DNA from: Cyanoderma ruficeps
Taxonomy: Eukaryota; Chordata; Aves; Passeriformes; Timaliidae
Assembly (NCBI GenBank): GCA_008694505.1
Contig: VZDJ01007747.1
Location: 12,836,842 to 12,900,841, forward strand
Reading direction: 5' to 3'
DNA: 64,000 bases
Positions 35,571 to 48,349 of this stretch are shown here, piece after piece. A program made the translations under genes and the position numbers. The stretch's first letter is position 1. Each line of letters opens with the position of its first letter. Below the pieces are notes generated by a model that was given only the letters and a program-made list of their open reading frames with translations, ran no database searches and was not told the DNA's origin.

Positions 35571-38500
35571 TTTATGGAGTCTGGGTGTGTGTTACAGCCA
35601 GCCTGCTTGTGCAGGGTCCCCACCTTGCAGTGAAATTGGCAGTGGTGCTGGAGTGCTGGAGCTGAGCTGTGATGGTGTTGGGGGGGCTGTGCAGCAGCAG
35701 GGCTGCAGGGTGGGAGTGATCTCCCCCTGAGCTCATGAGATCCACTTGCAGCATCTTCATGTACTGCCTTACTAACAGGGATGTCTTTGTCAAAAGTGCC
35801 TTATAGCACAGAGACGTTTCTGTGAAGGGCATTTTCTGGGACCTACTACAGCCAGATAGTTTAGAGAAAGTTTGTGAAAAGCCTTATTTTACAGAAATCA
35901 TAAAACGTATAACAAGTAATTTCTTAATTCTGCCCTTGCCATTCAAGCTCTTCATGATAAACAATTAGCAATAGTTTAAAGCCATTTGACCCATTGCTGT
36001 AGCACTCTGACAGTTTCCAGTTCCAAAGGCTTACCTGCTGTAAGTGCAATTCACTGGCTGGTGTTCAGTGCGGATTAGGTTCAAGGAGCTGCTGATAATC
36101 AACCAGCTATTATATCTGAACAACATGAAAAAAGGTGAGTCCTGCTTCTATGTGGATATAAAATATTTTTTTTTTCAAATACTCTTTTAGCTTGTCCTCG
36201 TTACTCGTTTTCAATACATAATGAGCCAAACTCAATTACACTTTAGCAGCAATGTCGTTGGTCTTGTATTTCTACTAAGAGGGCATACTTGGACCTCATG
36301 TGTGACAACCTGAGCTTTGTAGGCATATATAAATTGTGAGTGCATCCAAACTGGTATAAAAAGCCCAAAGAAATGTTGTTTTCATTGTAACAGAACGTTC
36401 CACAGTCTTTGGAATTAAATGATTGCCACAAAATAAGTATATTATCCTTTATAGCAGAAGTTGCAAAATAATCAAATACAGTATTGGGTTTGACTTCAGT
36501 GACAGTATGGCCTTGGTTTCAGCCATTTCCCAAAAGCAAAACTACAAGTAATCTAGAAAAATTTTCACTCAAGTAAATACTGTTAGCTGGTTTATTTCTG
36601 CTATTACTGTTCTTATTTTTGTCACGTATTTCTGTGTAAAGCTGTTAGGCAAGGGAGATAGGCCAAAACACAGATCCAAATTAATATTAGCTGAAGGGAA
36701 ATAGAGAAAAATATTTTCAGGAAATAAATTCAGTAATAAGTAAAAAAAAAATTATCAAACACATTCATAAAGTGGATACATTCATGATATTTTTCAAATA
36801 CAGTTTTCTTTTTTTGGGATAAAATGCGCTGTTATGAAAGAAAACCACTTTAATATGGGTGTCATTCAAGTTAAAGTATTGACTGTGATGGTTTCATCTG
36901 CAGGCTGAGCCTGCACAGCTGTGGAGAGAATGTTTTGTATGACTTGAAACAGCATAACTTTATGCTTTGAGGCTCATGCAGAAATTCAGTTGGTTTCATT
37001 TCTGTGGCAGGCTTTCTACCTCTCACTCAAATGTGAATGACTTCCTGCTAGAAATAAATGCTTTCTTGAATCCATGTTTTACTATATACAATGCTATTTA
37101 ATAACACTTTATATTTTTATACTGTGTGTGAACAAACAAAGCAAACACTACTTTCAGATACACTGTATAAAACCAACAGCAAAGTCAATAAAATACTCTT
37201 TATATGTGCTGAAAGCTAAGGAGAATTTGAGCAGTGTCTGTCCAAAACAACTCTGCAAGTCTGTTCTGCTACATCCACGGGCTCTTGATTTATGTTCCGT
37301 CTCTCACATAACGTACTTTAAAGTTGGTCTTGGGATTCAAAAATTCTTTATATTTCCTTGAAAATTACCTGTTGTTTTATATCAGTCCTTCCTATATCAG
37401 CAGAGGAAATTCTTCATCTGTTTGTCCCCTATACTTACTGTTATCTTGAGTGACCATAGCCAAGATAAAAGGTGATGCTAATAAGCTTTTGTCTCTGCTG
37501 CTAAAAAGCAAATAAATTTTTCTACAAGAATTTTTGTTCAAATGTATAATATTGAAAGAATATTCTAGAGAAAGGCCTGTATGGACCAGAGATTACTGAG
37601 AGGATCTACAGCAGACAACACTCCGACTGGATGGCACTGAGTAATTAATGAAAGCACAGGAGGAAATTCACCTCTTTCACTGAGAGGGTCTGTTCCTACA
37701 GTGACCAAATTCTGACCTCAATTATATCTGTGTGACTTAATCTAGCACCATCTGTTAAAAAAATGCATGCCTAGCTCCTTTTTGCTGTCTCAAATTTTCT
37801 GTAAGTGTGCTTTGAAATCTAATTAAGTTTTGTAGTTATATAGTTATATAATTTGTTTACATTTTTAGTTTCATTTTAGTTACTTTTTTAATACTAACAT
37901 AAACACATGAAAAACAAATATGAGTATAATTTCCTTAATACAAGCAATCAAGTTTGATTGGCACTTGCTAATTAAAATATATTTTTAAATAACAGTGTGT
38001 GGTGGTTTTCTCTTCTGAGTGATTTGTAGAAACACTGTACTCTTGGGTTTTAAAATCCCGTTTATTTTTTTCTCTTCCGATCCTTTTTTTTGGCTCATAA
38101 TACATATGTTCACTCATTCACTGAGCTTGTTTTATAGTGGCTTCTATGTCTCCTACTTAAGCTCAGCCATGTAAAGCTTGCTAAGGTATCACATCCCCAT
38201 AATGTTCAGTGTAAACTGAAACTTCAGTTCAACTATTGTAAAACTTTGAAGACAGGTTTTATGAATGTGTCTGAGAAGTAAAGAGCAAGTTCTTACTCCG
38301 TGATGTCTGAACTGGATATATCCACAGCACTGCAAAGTTTCTTAACCGCTGAAGAAATGTGCAAATCAGGTCAAGGTTGTTTTGAGAATCTGTTTCAGCA
38401 ATGTACCAGCCATTCAATTAATGTCCTTTAGAAGTTCCACTGAAGTCTGATACCAATCAGAGGGGTTATTAAGTGGGAAATGAGTCTTTTTTGACTTCAG

Positions 38501-40598
38501 ACTGACAAACTAGAATCTCAAACAAAAATCCTCTTGGTAACATTTGACTAACTATATTTTAAGACAAGAGGACTGAGATACAAAGCAGAGAAATACAAAG
38601 TTATGACCTACCAGTACATTTTGAAGTTCATTTTTGTATCAGAAATTGATCTCCTCTACTGATTAAATCATAAGATATCATGTCTAGAGGCAAAAGGGCA
38701 AGCCAATAGTGAAGCAGCAGGTGTGAGTCTGAATTTACTTTGTGAGGCTTTAGTCTTGGTTATATGAATATAATAATCTCATCCTTTTCTGATGACACAA
38801 GTGAATCACCACAATGTAAAGGAGACTAGGTAGGTTCGAACAAGAGCAGAATTTTGCTTCAGATTTTGTGTTTTTATTCTAAATAAATGTTTCTCAAATT
38901 GTAGAAGGTTTTATTTGAGAGAAAAGAGCTGTTTCATGCATATGCTATCACCTTTGATTTTCACTTTTGGAATAATGTTATAACTTAGACTCATAACATA
39001 TCCTACATAAATATCAATAAAAATTCTCTTCCTAGTTGTCTTCTCTGCAGGGTTCTGATTTTACAATTACTATTTAGACTTGAAAGGAGAGGCTACATTG
39101 TTTTTGTAGCATAAATATGAATGCAGATTTGAATAAGTAATAGTTAAAGTGACTTTTCAGATCCTTACTGCTATTGGTGACCCCACTGGCTTCATTGGAA
39201 AAGTATCTGGTAAAAGACTACTCCCTTGGTGGCAGCAGCACCACTTTTTAAGCTATAAGGCACGTAGGGCTCTTGCCTGGAGCTCTATGCTGTGCAGGGA
39301 CCTGGCCATATGAGAAAAAAGGGGTGCATATCTAACCTACTGACCTGCAACTCACTTGGTCTCTAATAACACATGTAACGGTGTGTGAGACACCATTTCT
39401 GAATTCATGAATTACATTAGTCTCTGGTCATTGTTACGTTGTCTTGACTTTCATGAAAATATTAACATACACCTTTACAGAGAAAAAAAAATCTTAAAAT
39501 ATTAAACCGAAATATCGTTTAACTAAAATTGCTAAATTTAGTCAAGACCAGCGTCTTTATTGTCTGATAATTTTCCTAATATTCTGTACTCTTTATTTAG
39601 AAGAAATCTAGATTTGCGTCAAAATTTAACAACCTTGTCAATCACTATGGAAATAACATCACTTAGGCTTTACTTAAAGGGGCTGTAAGACTTGATTAAG
39701 AGGTAGATATAATGTACTGAAACTATGGTGTTACCATAGACTTCCATTCAAACAGGACTTAATTTTGAGCTGCTCTGGTACCAAACACCTCTTTTGTGAC
39801 TTGATAAAAATGATCAAGCTTTTAAATAGAATTAATGCTGTTTGGATTTGGGGTGTAAAGAGAATTTGCTAGAATTTTCACTTAAAATATATATCTGCAT
39901 AAGCACTACACATTTCTTATTAAGGTGAATTATGTTACCAGCTTTCCCTCTATTTATCTAAATGTATTTGATGTGTTGTATGTTCTACCATGTGCTGTTT
40001 TGTTCCTGTGTATGAGGGACAGCTGTGTAGCTTGGGGGAATATCTGTTGAGCTGGCTGTAGCTGACTATTTTTCACCTGGAGATTCAAATTCATAATCAC
40101 AAGCAATACAAATATAGGAGTGTCTAATATTTTGCTGGAACTACTCTATGAGCTTGTTTACATGAAGTCTATGTTGATACTAGCAGATGTATTTTTGCTT
40201 GGATTAGCCTTTGTACTGACAATTAATTCACCAGAAAATACCCAGGATTTTCATGTTTATGATGCCTTACATAATACCACTAATTTATCATGTATGATTC
40301 TCCTGTAAGCAGAATTACCAGAGATGTAGTGTGAAAAGACATAGTTTATATTTGCAAATATATATTTGTACTATATGACATTTCAAATATATGACAGTTT
40401 GCAGTACAGTCATGGAGTAAGTCTAGATGTACAAAATTATTTTAAGCTGCTGACTCATGCTTTGGTTCCTGACCTACAAGCTATGTGGAAAGTGGCTTGG
40501 CCTATGGCTAGTTTCTGAAAAACTGACTTAAACCAAAGATATCCCTTTGAAATATGATCCCCTGAACAGACAGCAGTGAACTAATTGACGTGGCTTTT
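35571..40598. other. Intergenic, no gene seen
   Basis: G-rich, CTG/CAG-biased sequence at 35640-35720, then A+T-rich unique sequence. No exon, RNA gene or known repeat recognised. Confidence 0.7.
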
Positions 40599-40692
40599 AG
40601 GGACCTGGTTCAGTGGTGGACTTGGCAGTGCTGGACTAATGGCTGGACTTGGGGATCTTAAGGGTCTTTCCCATCCTAAATGATTTTGTGTT
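40599..40692 (+). mobile_element. CR1 LINE, short 3' end, plus strand
   Basis: GGACCTGGTTCAGTGGTGGA, then CTTGGCAGTGCTGGACTAATG, GGGTCTTTCCCATCCTAAATG and ATTTTGTG match the last 90 or so bases of CR1. It is the only CR1 piece here that points in the plus direction. Confidence 0.85.
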
Positions 40693-40811
40693 CCTGCTAG
40701 TCCAGACAGAACACCCTGAATTTAAATAGAATAACAGTAACAGACAGGCTGACACACTGTCTCTAGATCTGCATCTCCTATATTGGAGAGATGTGCAGAA
40801 CAATCTGACCC

Positions 40812-40850
40812 CATGTATCTTTCACATGCATCTTTCACATGTATCTTTCA
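40812..40850. repeat. 13-bp tandem repeat, three copies
   Basis: CATGTATCTTTCA three times in a row without gaps; the middle copy has C for T at position 5. Confidence 0.95.
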
Positions 40851-41247
40851 GTTATATCCATGCATAAATACATTCAGAGGACTCTATCTCCTGGCATGCA
40901 CCAGTGCCTGCACCTGTGCCTGCACAGCTACAGAGCATCTCTAGGGAAGACTACTGAAAAATTAAGATTTAGCGTGGCTGTGAGATTCACTAAGGAAGAG
41001 CAGCACACATTAGAGAAGAGAGAGGATGAAAGAGCTATCTAGAATGAGTATGGAAGACTCAAGTACTGCCACCCTGCTTCTTAAGAGCCTTCATTTCTAC
41101 CTATCAAAATCATATTAAATGAACTTCCTTGAAACATTTCTCTATTGTACCTTTCTTTTCTATGTCTATTTTAAAAATTAGGATCTCAGTGCAAAAAATG
41201 TGTCTAAAGATATTTTGTGCACCATTAAAGAATTGCATGCATATAAT

Positions 41248-41277
41248 ACTACTACTACTACTACTACTACTGCTACT
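41248..41277. repeat. (ACT)n microsatellite
   Basis: Eight ACT units, one GCT and one ACT. Confidence 0.95.
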
Positions 41278-43032
41278 AATAATAGTAATGGTAATAACAC
41301 ATAAATAACAGATAAAGCATAGTTTCTTCAGAAAACAAAAACATATGACAGCTAAAATGCTTTTGAAAATGTACCCATTTAATGTATTTTCATCAAGCCA
41401 CAAATTACTGCATGTATGACACCAGGGATGAGAAGTGTGGAATCCTGAGGTATTGCCCTTGCCCTGTGTTATAACAAATGGAACAAAATGTGGCTGATTT
41501 TTCCATATAATTAATATTGTTAATTTAAGTTTTGATTTAATCCATAAGTGGTACATTATTTAATTAAATTTTGTCCGGAAGGCATATCCCAGCAAATATT
41601 ACTTCAGATGAAACTACTTACAGACTTTGAGAGAAAATTTATTTAACAATCTCTTCTAAAGTTTGTTAATTTCAGTAATCCTTATATTGGAATCATGATC
41701 ATGTCTAAATTATGTACTCCCTGGTTTCTACTTAAATGAGTAAAACCATTCTGGGGATGAAGATGGTTGTTGTCATATGAGTGCCACCACTTTTCTAACT
41801 CAGTTTCTAAAATTGTGTATTATGTTTTATTCATTGTTATTACCAGAATTTGATCTGATCAAATATACATTCTAATAGTGTATCATTCCCTATCAGTATG
41901 ATTTTTGTTTACTGTACACACACACAAAAAGTAGAGAATTGGGGACTGTGTTATTTTTTAATACCAGAAATACTCTCCGGTGCTTTGTTAAAAATGTCTC
42001 CATCAAGGCATGATATGAATAGGCTGTTCTTTCAGATGTTAATTGAAAACAAAGGCTTCACCCCCTTTAAAGCATGACTGGTGTCATTTCAATTTATGAT
42101 GTTTAGCATCTCAGCAGTTTCAGTTTTCCTTATTGTACATTTTCAAAGTTAAACTGTTACTGTTTTTATCACTGCAGTTTTTCTAAAGATGTGTGGACTG
42201 CTATACTGTTGTATATTCTGTCTTCTGATATGTTCTGTGACACACCTATTAAGTATGTATGATAAATACGTAAAATACATAGAGGCTAAGTCTGTACAGT
42301 ATATTGATAAAAAATCTGGAATATTAATCAGGCATGAAATGGATCAAATAATGTGTTGTAAGTCTGTAGTTTTAGAAGTCTGACCTTTTTCCCCTGCAAT
42401 TAATTTTTGTTTGTTAAGAGACATGCCAACAAAAGTGTCGTCTTTGACTAGTGTTTACTCCCAGAACTGTACAGGCTTTAGTTATAAGCAATCCTCTGCT
42501 TGTGTTTAAAGAACTTACATTCATTATCTTTGCACATATTTGGCTTTGAAGTAGCAAATATAGACTCCTGCTAGTCTACGGATAGTATGGTATTATGATT
42601 CCGTCTGCAGTCTGTAAGAACTAGCAGATGAAAGGGCATTTTATTTCAGTGTCTCACTCATAAAACCAGATTTCTGTCAAGGAGAAAAACAGATTACAGA
42701 CCAATCCATGTAATAAACGTAATACCCAGAAGCTGAAAAATGTGTCTAAAATTTATAATAAAATTCTCTTGGAAACCAGATGGGACATGGGACTTCCTCT
42801 CCATTTGGCATTTTAAGATATGTGTGGACTTTCAAGCAGCATTTTTCATTGTTTTACTTGAGAAACAGAAGCAGCATCTTGTTCTGTACACTGTATGTAT
42901 TTGACTGTGTTCTGATTATTTTATAAAAAGAAGGAATTAATCCAGATTAGAAGGTATGCCTCTGAAAATGACTCTTGATCAGCAAATGACTTAGCAATTA
43001 GGTGCATGGTGGGATCAGCTGCCTTAGGCTCT

Positions 43033-43059
43033 ATTGTCCTCTACTGCTTAGAGGACAAT
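43033..43059. repeat. Perfect 11-bp inverted repeat with 5-nt loop
   Basis: ATTGTCCTCTA at 43033-43043 and TAGAGGACAAT at 43049-43059 are exact reverse complements with loop CTGCT. Confidence 0.9.
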
Positions 43060-46000
43060 TAAGATTGTAAATATATACATGCATAGAGACTAACAGGCTT
43101 TGAGGACAAAATATTATAAATTGTATCTTAACATTTAATTGCTTCCTGATGCTTGTATATATCCACTTAAAATGGAGGACATAATTGCAAGGAACTTCTA
43201 TCATTTCCAGCTGCTAGTGAAGCATACTTTGCTTTTTTACTACTCCTGTATTGTGAAATCCTAATTTTGTAATCCTCAACAGCACTAGGAAGAACATCTG
43301 GGATCACATACATGCCACCAGTAATTTACACTTGTTTCATGTTTATTAGTCATTGTATTTTTGTATGGATGTATCCTTCTGTATAGACACAGTTACAAAA
43401 TATCACAACAGCTATTTCTCTGTAACAATGCAGAGTTTTCCAAACAGGTGATCTCTGTCATGTAAGTAATTTTGTCATCTTTTGCTTAGGAACTGAATGT
43501 TTCCTGTTAGAAAAAGTAATGACAAACTGGTCCTTGAACTTCTGAAGTCATGAGCTTGCCTACTTGGTGGAGAGTGCTGGTGAGGAAGATGTCTGTTGGC
43601 AAGTCAGAGTGATGAAGTGCAATCAGAAATTTTCAGTACAACACTGCCTTATTCCTTCATAATTTCTGATTAGCACATTTTCATGTAGTCTTCTCTTTTC
43701 CGGCATTGCTGTGTCCCAATGTAAGTTCTGAAACAGCCTTGAGCATGACATAAAAGCTCTTATGGTAACTGACAAGATATCACTTGCAATTTGTCAGTCC
43801 AGGAGGTTTACCACAGATTTTTTATCTGTGCAGTCTTTCTCAGAAGTCATGGGAAATCTTCTGGTAGGCCAGCTTGTTGGCAGCAGAGTCCAAGTAAGCA
43901 GCATAGTCTGATGAGCACTATGTGTTCAAGCAGAATTTGGATTGCTTCGTCACTCTTAAGAAATTAGATTTTTAATGTTATCTAGGAACAGGTGGTTTGA
44001 TGGGAATCATGGCAGACTACACCACATAAAGGTTTCCCTACTTCCTTGATAATGGGGGCAGTGCACAACTATTTTACAGGGTAAAACTGATGTCCATCAG
44101 TTATGCATATGTGCATAGTGATTAGGCAGGGCAATACACACATGCACAAACACACACAGGCACGAGGATTAACATGGTCAGTGAACACCTGGCCACATGG
44201 CTATCAAAAGGGAGCTATAGATGGCTATTTTAAGGCTATCTCTATCATAAAACTGCTGCTGTATACTCAATTTTTTTAAAAGTTGAATTTCTGAATTTAT
44301 TCACTAGGTGGCAATATAGTATGTCATTTGTCCAAAATTTACAGCAGAGTGGAACTAATCAGAAATAACTGCACTACATAGATGTTTTATACTGGATTGC
44401 AATAAAGAAATGTTCATTAATTCCTAGTCTATTTTAAAAAAAATATGCTCACAGAAATATGTACTTTATTTACAGCCTAAGTAGAAAATGAGGTTGTTGT
44501 AGATTGCAAAGCCCTAAGAGTCACATGGACCCAGTGGACCCCATCATCTCTAGTACTTAGTTTGGAAGTGCCAGGGCAGGGGTGGAGTGTGGTGTAAACA
44601 GGAGCACGTGTAGCTCAGTTACCTCAGGGGAAAGAGTTCATTTCAGTCAGTTAGAGAAACCTGATTACAGACAGGAATTAGAAATATTTTATTAGAATGA
44701 GTTGCTGAAGTATATGTGCTCTGATCATATCAGAGCTGTAAGCATCGATGTGAAAACTGATTCGCAGCAGAAAAAAAATGTGTATAGCTTTGTCTATGTC
44801 TTGGAATTCTCTTTTGTAATGCTGATGATTTAGAAAATGCCCAGAGGAGTCTCAAAGATGTGGGATAGAGATAGTAGCTGCACCAACCTAGTGACACTGG
44901 TAAGAGCTGTCTCCTGGAGACCTATGGCAAAATGAGGTCTGCATTGTGGGACAAGAAAGAGGACACTGCAGAGCTGGAAACAGCCATTAGAATCAGTTGC
45001 AATCCCTCTTTTAGACTCACTGTGCAGGGAGTGGATAGGCTGCCTGAGGGACTGCCTGTGCAATGGATAGGCTTCACTTCAATATTAAATCTTCCTTTTA
45101 TAGACATAAATGTGAAGAGTTAAATAAAAGACATTCTGTTTTATAGAACCAAGTTGTTATTTTTCTCATTTGTCTTGTGAGTTAATGAATACTTTATGTC
45201 AGTCAGATTCAATTTTTGTTGGTTTTCAGAATGTCCTCATGCAAGGCTGTTTGCCTTGTTTTCTGTGGACAGCCTTTTGCTTTCTCCAGTTTCATTATGT
45301 GACTTGACCAGTTAATTTTTTGTCTTTTAAGCTGTCTGTACTTTTGACTAGTAAAATTGGCAAAGTTTATATTTAGAAGGGTTTGCTGCCATGATGCTTT
45401 ATAACCCTGATAGTTTAGTCTGTCTGACCCAGAAATCTTTTGTCCTGAGCACTTGCTTCTGAGTCAAATTGTCTCAATTATACCTCCATTCATTTGATGG
45501 ATTGTATTCCTGCTGTAATTCTCAAATAGACAATAATTATTTAGGACATTTAATTATTTTTGGATTAGGCCTGTCATGTATCTCAGAATTTCCAGTGCTT
45601 TTGATTCGTGTCTTTTATAGGACAAACTAAGAAATTATTTATTGCTAAAATGTATGTTGCAAATTTAGGAGAATTTAGAATTTATTCTATATTTTACATT
45701 TCTTTTTGCTGTCCATATTAAAAAAAAAACCAAATTCCCAAAATATCAAATGTCTTTTGCAACCAAAAGTGCCTGTTATATTGGGGACAATGAGGCCCAA
45801 CCCCACCAGAACATTATAAACCCTGCTAAAATCTTTCCTTGTCATTCTATTTTAATAGAGAAGTCCACTGGCAATATAATGCAGCAAAAATTTGAGAGCT
45901 AGGCATGTTTTGGATTGTTAGGGTATAACTGATGATTTGACTTAAATGATTTTTTCTCCCTATTGTCTCTTGGTTTTGATTATTTACTGTACCTTTTGTT

Positions 46001-47929
46001 AAGTTTACTGTCTGTTGTCATCTTCCTTTGCATTTCTTCTGTACAGGGGCAAAGTGGAGACACCAAACTGTGCTGTGACACGATCCATCATTACTGCATT
46101 GTGAGGCTTGCAATATTTATTATTTCTCTTGAAAGTTCACTTTGTGAATCATGCCATTAAGAAAGAATCTCACTTAAACAAAAATACAAAATTTTATCTT
46201 CCTAGTAGGTGACAAATTTTGATCATATGACTTGAAAAGCTTTTAAAAACAGTTGGCTAAAGATAAATATAAAATTATTATGGTGTGTAAGAAAAACTTT
46301 CTGCTTTGGGCTCAGGGTGATTGCTGAATCCTGGACATTCAGGAGACAAACAAAAGAGATTTTAAGCAAAGGAAAAGCATTCAAAAATACTAGCAGGCAA
46401 AATTATCCTGTGCATTGTTGATTTCAATGAAGCTGACTTTTCAAGTTGCAGCTAAGAAAACATCTGCTTTTTGGTAATAATAGAATTAGTGCCCTGCTTG
46501 AACATAATGTATGCCTAAGAAAGGCTAGCACTCCTAGGATATGGAAGTCAATAGTATTTACACTATGCATACTGAGGAATGAAACTGGTCAGAGGTTTCT
46601 TGCAGGACTCACAGGGCTTTTGAGCATTGATAAAAATTCTTGGTGAAGTATGAAAATGGTAATAGCAAACAATAGCAACTGCTTGGTTTTTTATCCATTC
46701 AAATCCATATTTATTGAGCTGAGCAGAACTGCTGTTACCTTTAGCCAACTTTACAATTTTACAGAATGGAGGAATTAGGACGGAAAAAAACCCCAACCCT
46801 GACTTATGTCAAAGATATAGAAGATAAAGGAAAGCTACAAAGTTAACAGTTTTGACTTTATTTTTACTGGTTCTGTTAGAGGAAAATATGTTATGCTAGA
46901 TCTGACAGCCCAAGAAGGGTGAGGCTCCTGTAGTATCCCCAGGTCCAACAAGTAACAAGTCTGAAAATGTTTTCCCTGTATGCACAAGCACATGGAGCAC
47001 CTTAATATACCACCCACCTCTGTATATACAGGGCCTGCCACTTGAAAGTTTTTATTTTGGTGGCAAACTTGAAGTGGTATTATGAAACATATTGGATTTT
47101 CTGGTACATACCCCAGTAATGTAGGTACAGAACTGTTGAGTTTTTTTAAAATAGCAGAGAAGACTCTCACTCTTCTGAATACTTAAGAAAATGCGGCCCA
47201 ATATGCTTGCAAGAAATTCTGAGCATAGGTCCCAAGGGGGCAAATCTTGAGGACTCTAATCTGTTTTCATTTGGGCTTGACTCTGATAAAAGTCGTACTT
47301 GCTCCTGTGTGGGTTTTCCCTGAAAAAGCACTGTGCAAGACTTACAATGCCAAGACTCAGCCCGCAAAAATTATTAGCTCAGGTCAGAGTCTAGGCTTTC
47401 GTATATAATTTATCTGTCACTTACTTATGTTATAAAAGTGCAGAGGTGATAAAGAAGTCATCTCTCAGGTCATGTAGCAGTTTAAACTGCTGTGTCTCTG
47501 ATGAAGCATTGTAGACAAAAGGGGATAATAAGATCCAGGGGAAGATAGAAGAGTAGAAGTAAAAAGCTTGCACAGCTATTGAAAAGAAGACTTACATTAT
47601 TTTGCTACAGACTCCATAGGAGCATCTGATCCCCATTTCTTATGAAGTGTAGTTCTGACTGCCCCAAAATTGCTTTAAACATGAAAAAGATGAGACCACT
47701 GTGCTTAATAATGCTGTTAACACAATGTCTGAAGATTTGTCCCTTCTCTGTGCTGCACATAAATACTGCTTGATCTTCATCTGTGCAAAATGTAGAGGTA
47801 AACTTTAATTGAGGGCTTTTCTTTGGGGATCATGTGCATTCAGGGGGAGCAAAACTCCTATTATCAACTGAGAAATATAACACATTTGAGAGCATTGTCA
47901 CATAGAGATACTGAAACGTTAATTCATGC

Positions 47930-48345
47930 TTCTGTGACATCGTCTGGATTACTGTAATTTCCTGCCTGCAGGTCTCACTCAGCCCTCCTTTCACAAAATA
48001 AGAACTTGTACAATAATGTGACCACTGAGATTTCAGGGATATACAATACCTGGTCATCATATGTCTCTGTACTGATATCTCAGTACATGCCATTAGGTAC
48101 CAGATCGATTTGAAGATCCTGGTGATGTGTTTTAAAACACCACATGTATCCAAATGAGTTTTTGCTTCCCTATTGTCCAGGTCCAATTTTGCTGAAGTGT
48201 AAAAATGTTGTGCTTTCATTTGTTCGGAGAATTACAAACCACTGTGTCCCATACCTTCTTCATGCAGCTGTGGAATGTACTTTGTCAGAACAGATTTGGA
48301 GTGTCAGTCTTGTCATTGACTTGAGGTCAAAACTGTGGTGTGTTG
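47930..48345 (+). mobile_element. Decayed L2-like LINE, end of the reverse transcriptase reading frame
   Basis: Pieces of the conserved C-terminal region of L2/CR1-clade reverse transcriptase appear in the right order on the plus strand but in different frames. They are LDYCNFLPAGLTQ (from 47944), VLISQYMPL, then RYQIDLKILVMCFKT after a frame change, and near the end LSEQIWSVSLVIDLRSKLW. These match the family patterns LDYCN.LLAGL, P.L..LHWLP...RI.FKI and LP..IR......FK..LK. The relic has frame breaks and no flanking repeats, so it is old. The clade call is from pattern memory. Confidence 0.7.
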
Positions 48346-48349
48346 CTTA

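Larger units (their letters stand above)
40693..47929. other. Intergenic, no gene seen
   Basis: Only simple repeats and one inverted repeat (listed separately) stand out. Short (CA)-rich tracts occur at 41918-41928 and 44137-44160. Reading frames are short and unlike known proteins. Confidence 0.7.

Noticed and set aside
41246..41277. Short regularly spaced units as a CRISPR-like array
   Set aside because: It is a plain trinucleotide microsatellite in vertebrate DNA with no spacers.
41110..41556. 148-codon minus-strand open frame with a poly-Ser run
   Set aside because: The serine run is the (ACT)n microsatellite read backwards; the rest looks like random A+T-rich translation.
44830..45123. 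Exon-like stretch with open frames on both strands
   Set aside because: Richer in C+G than its surroundings but without recognised protein, clear splice pair or repeat match; too weak to call.
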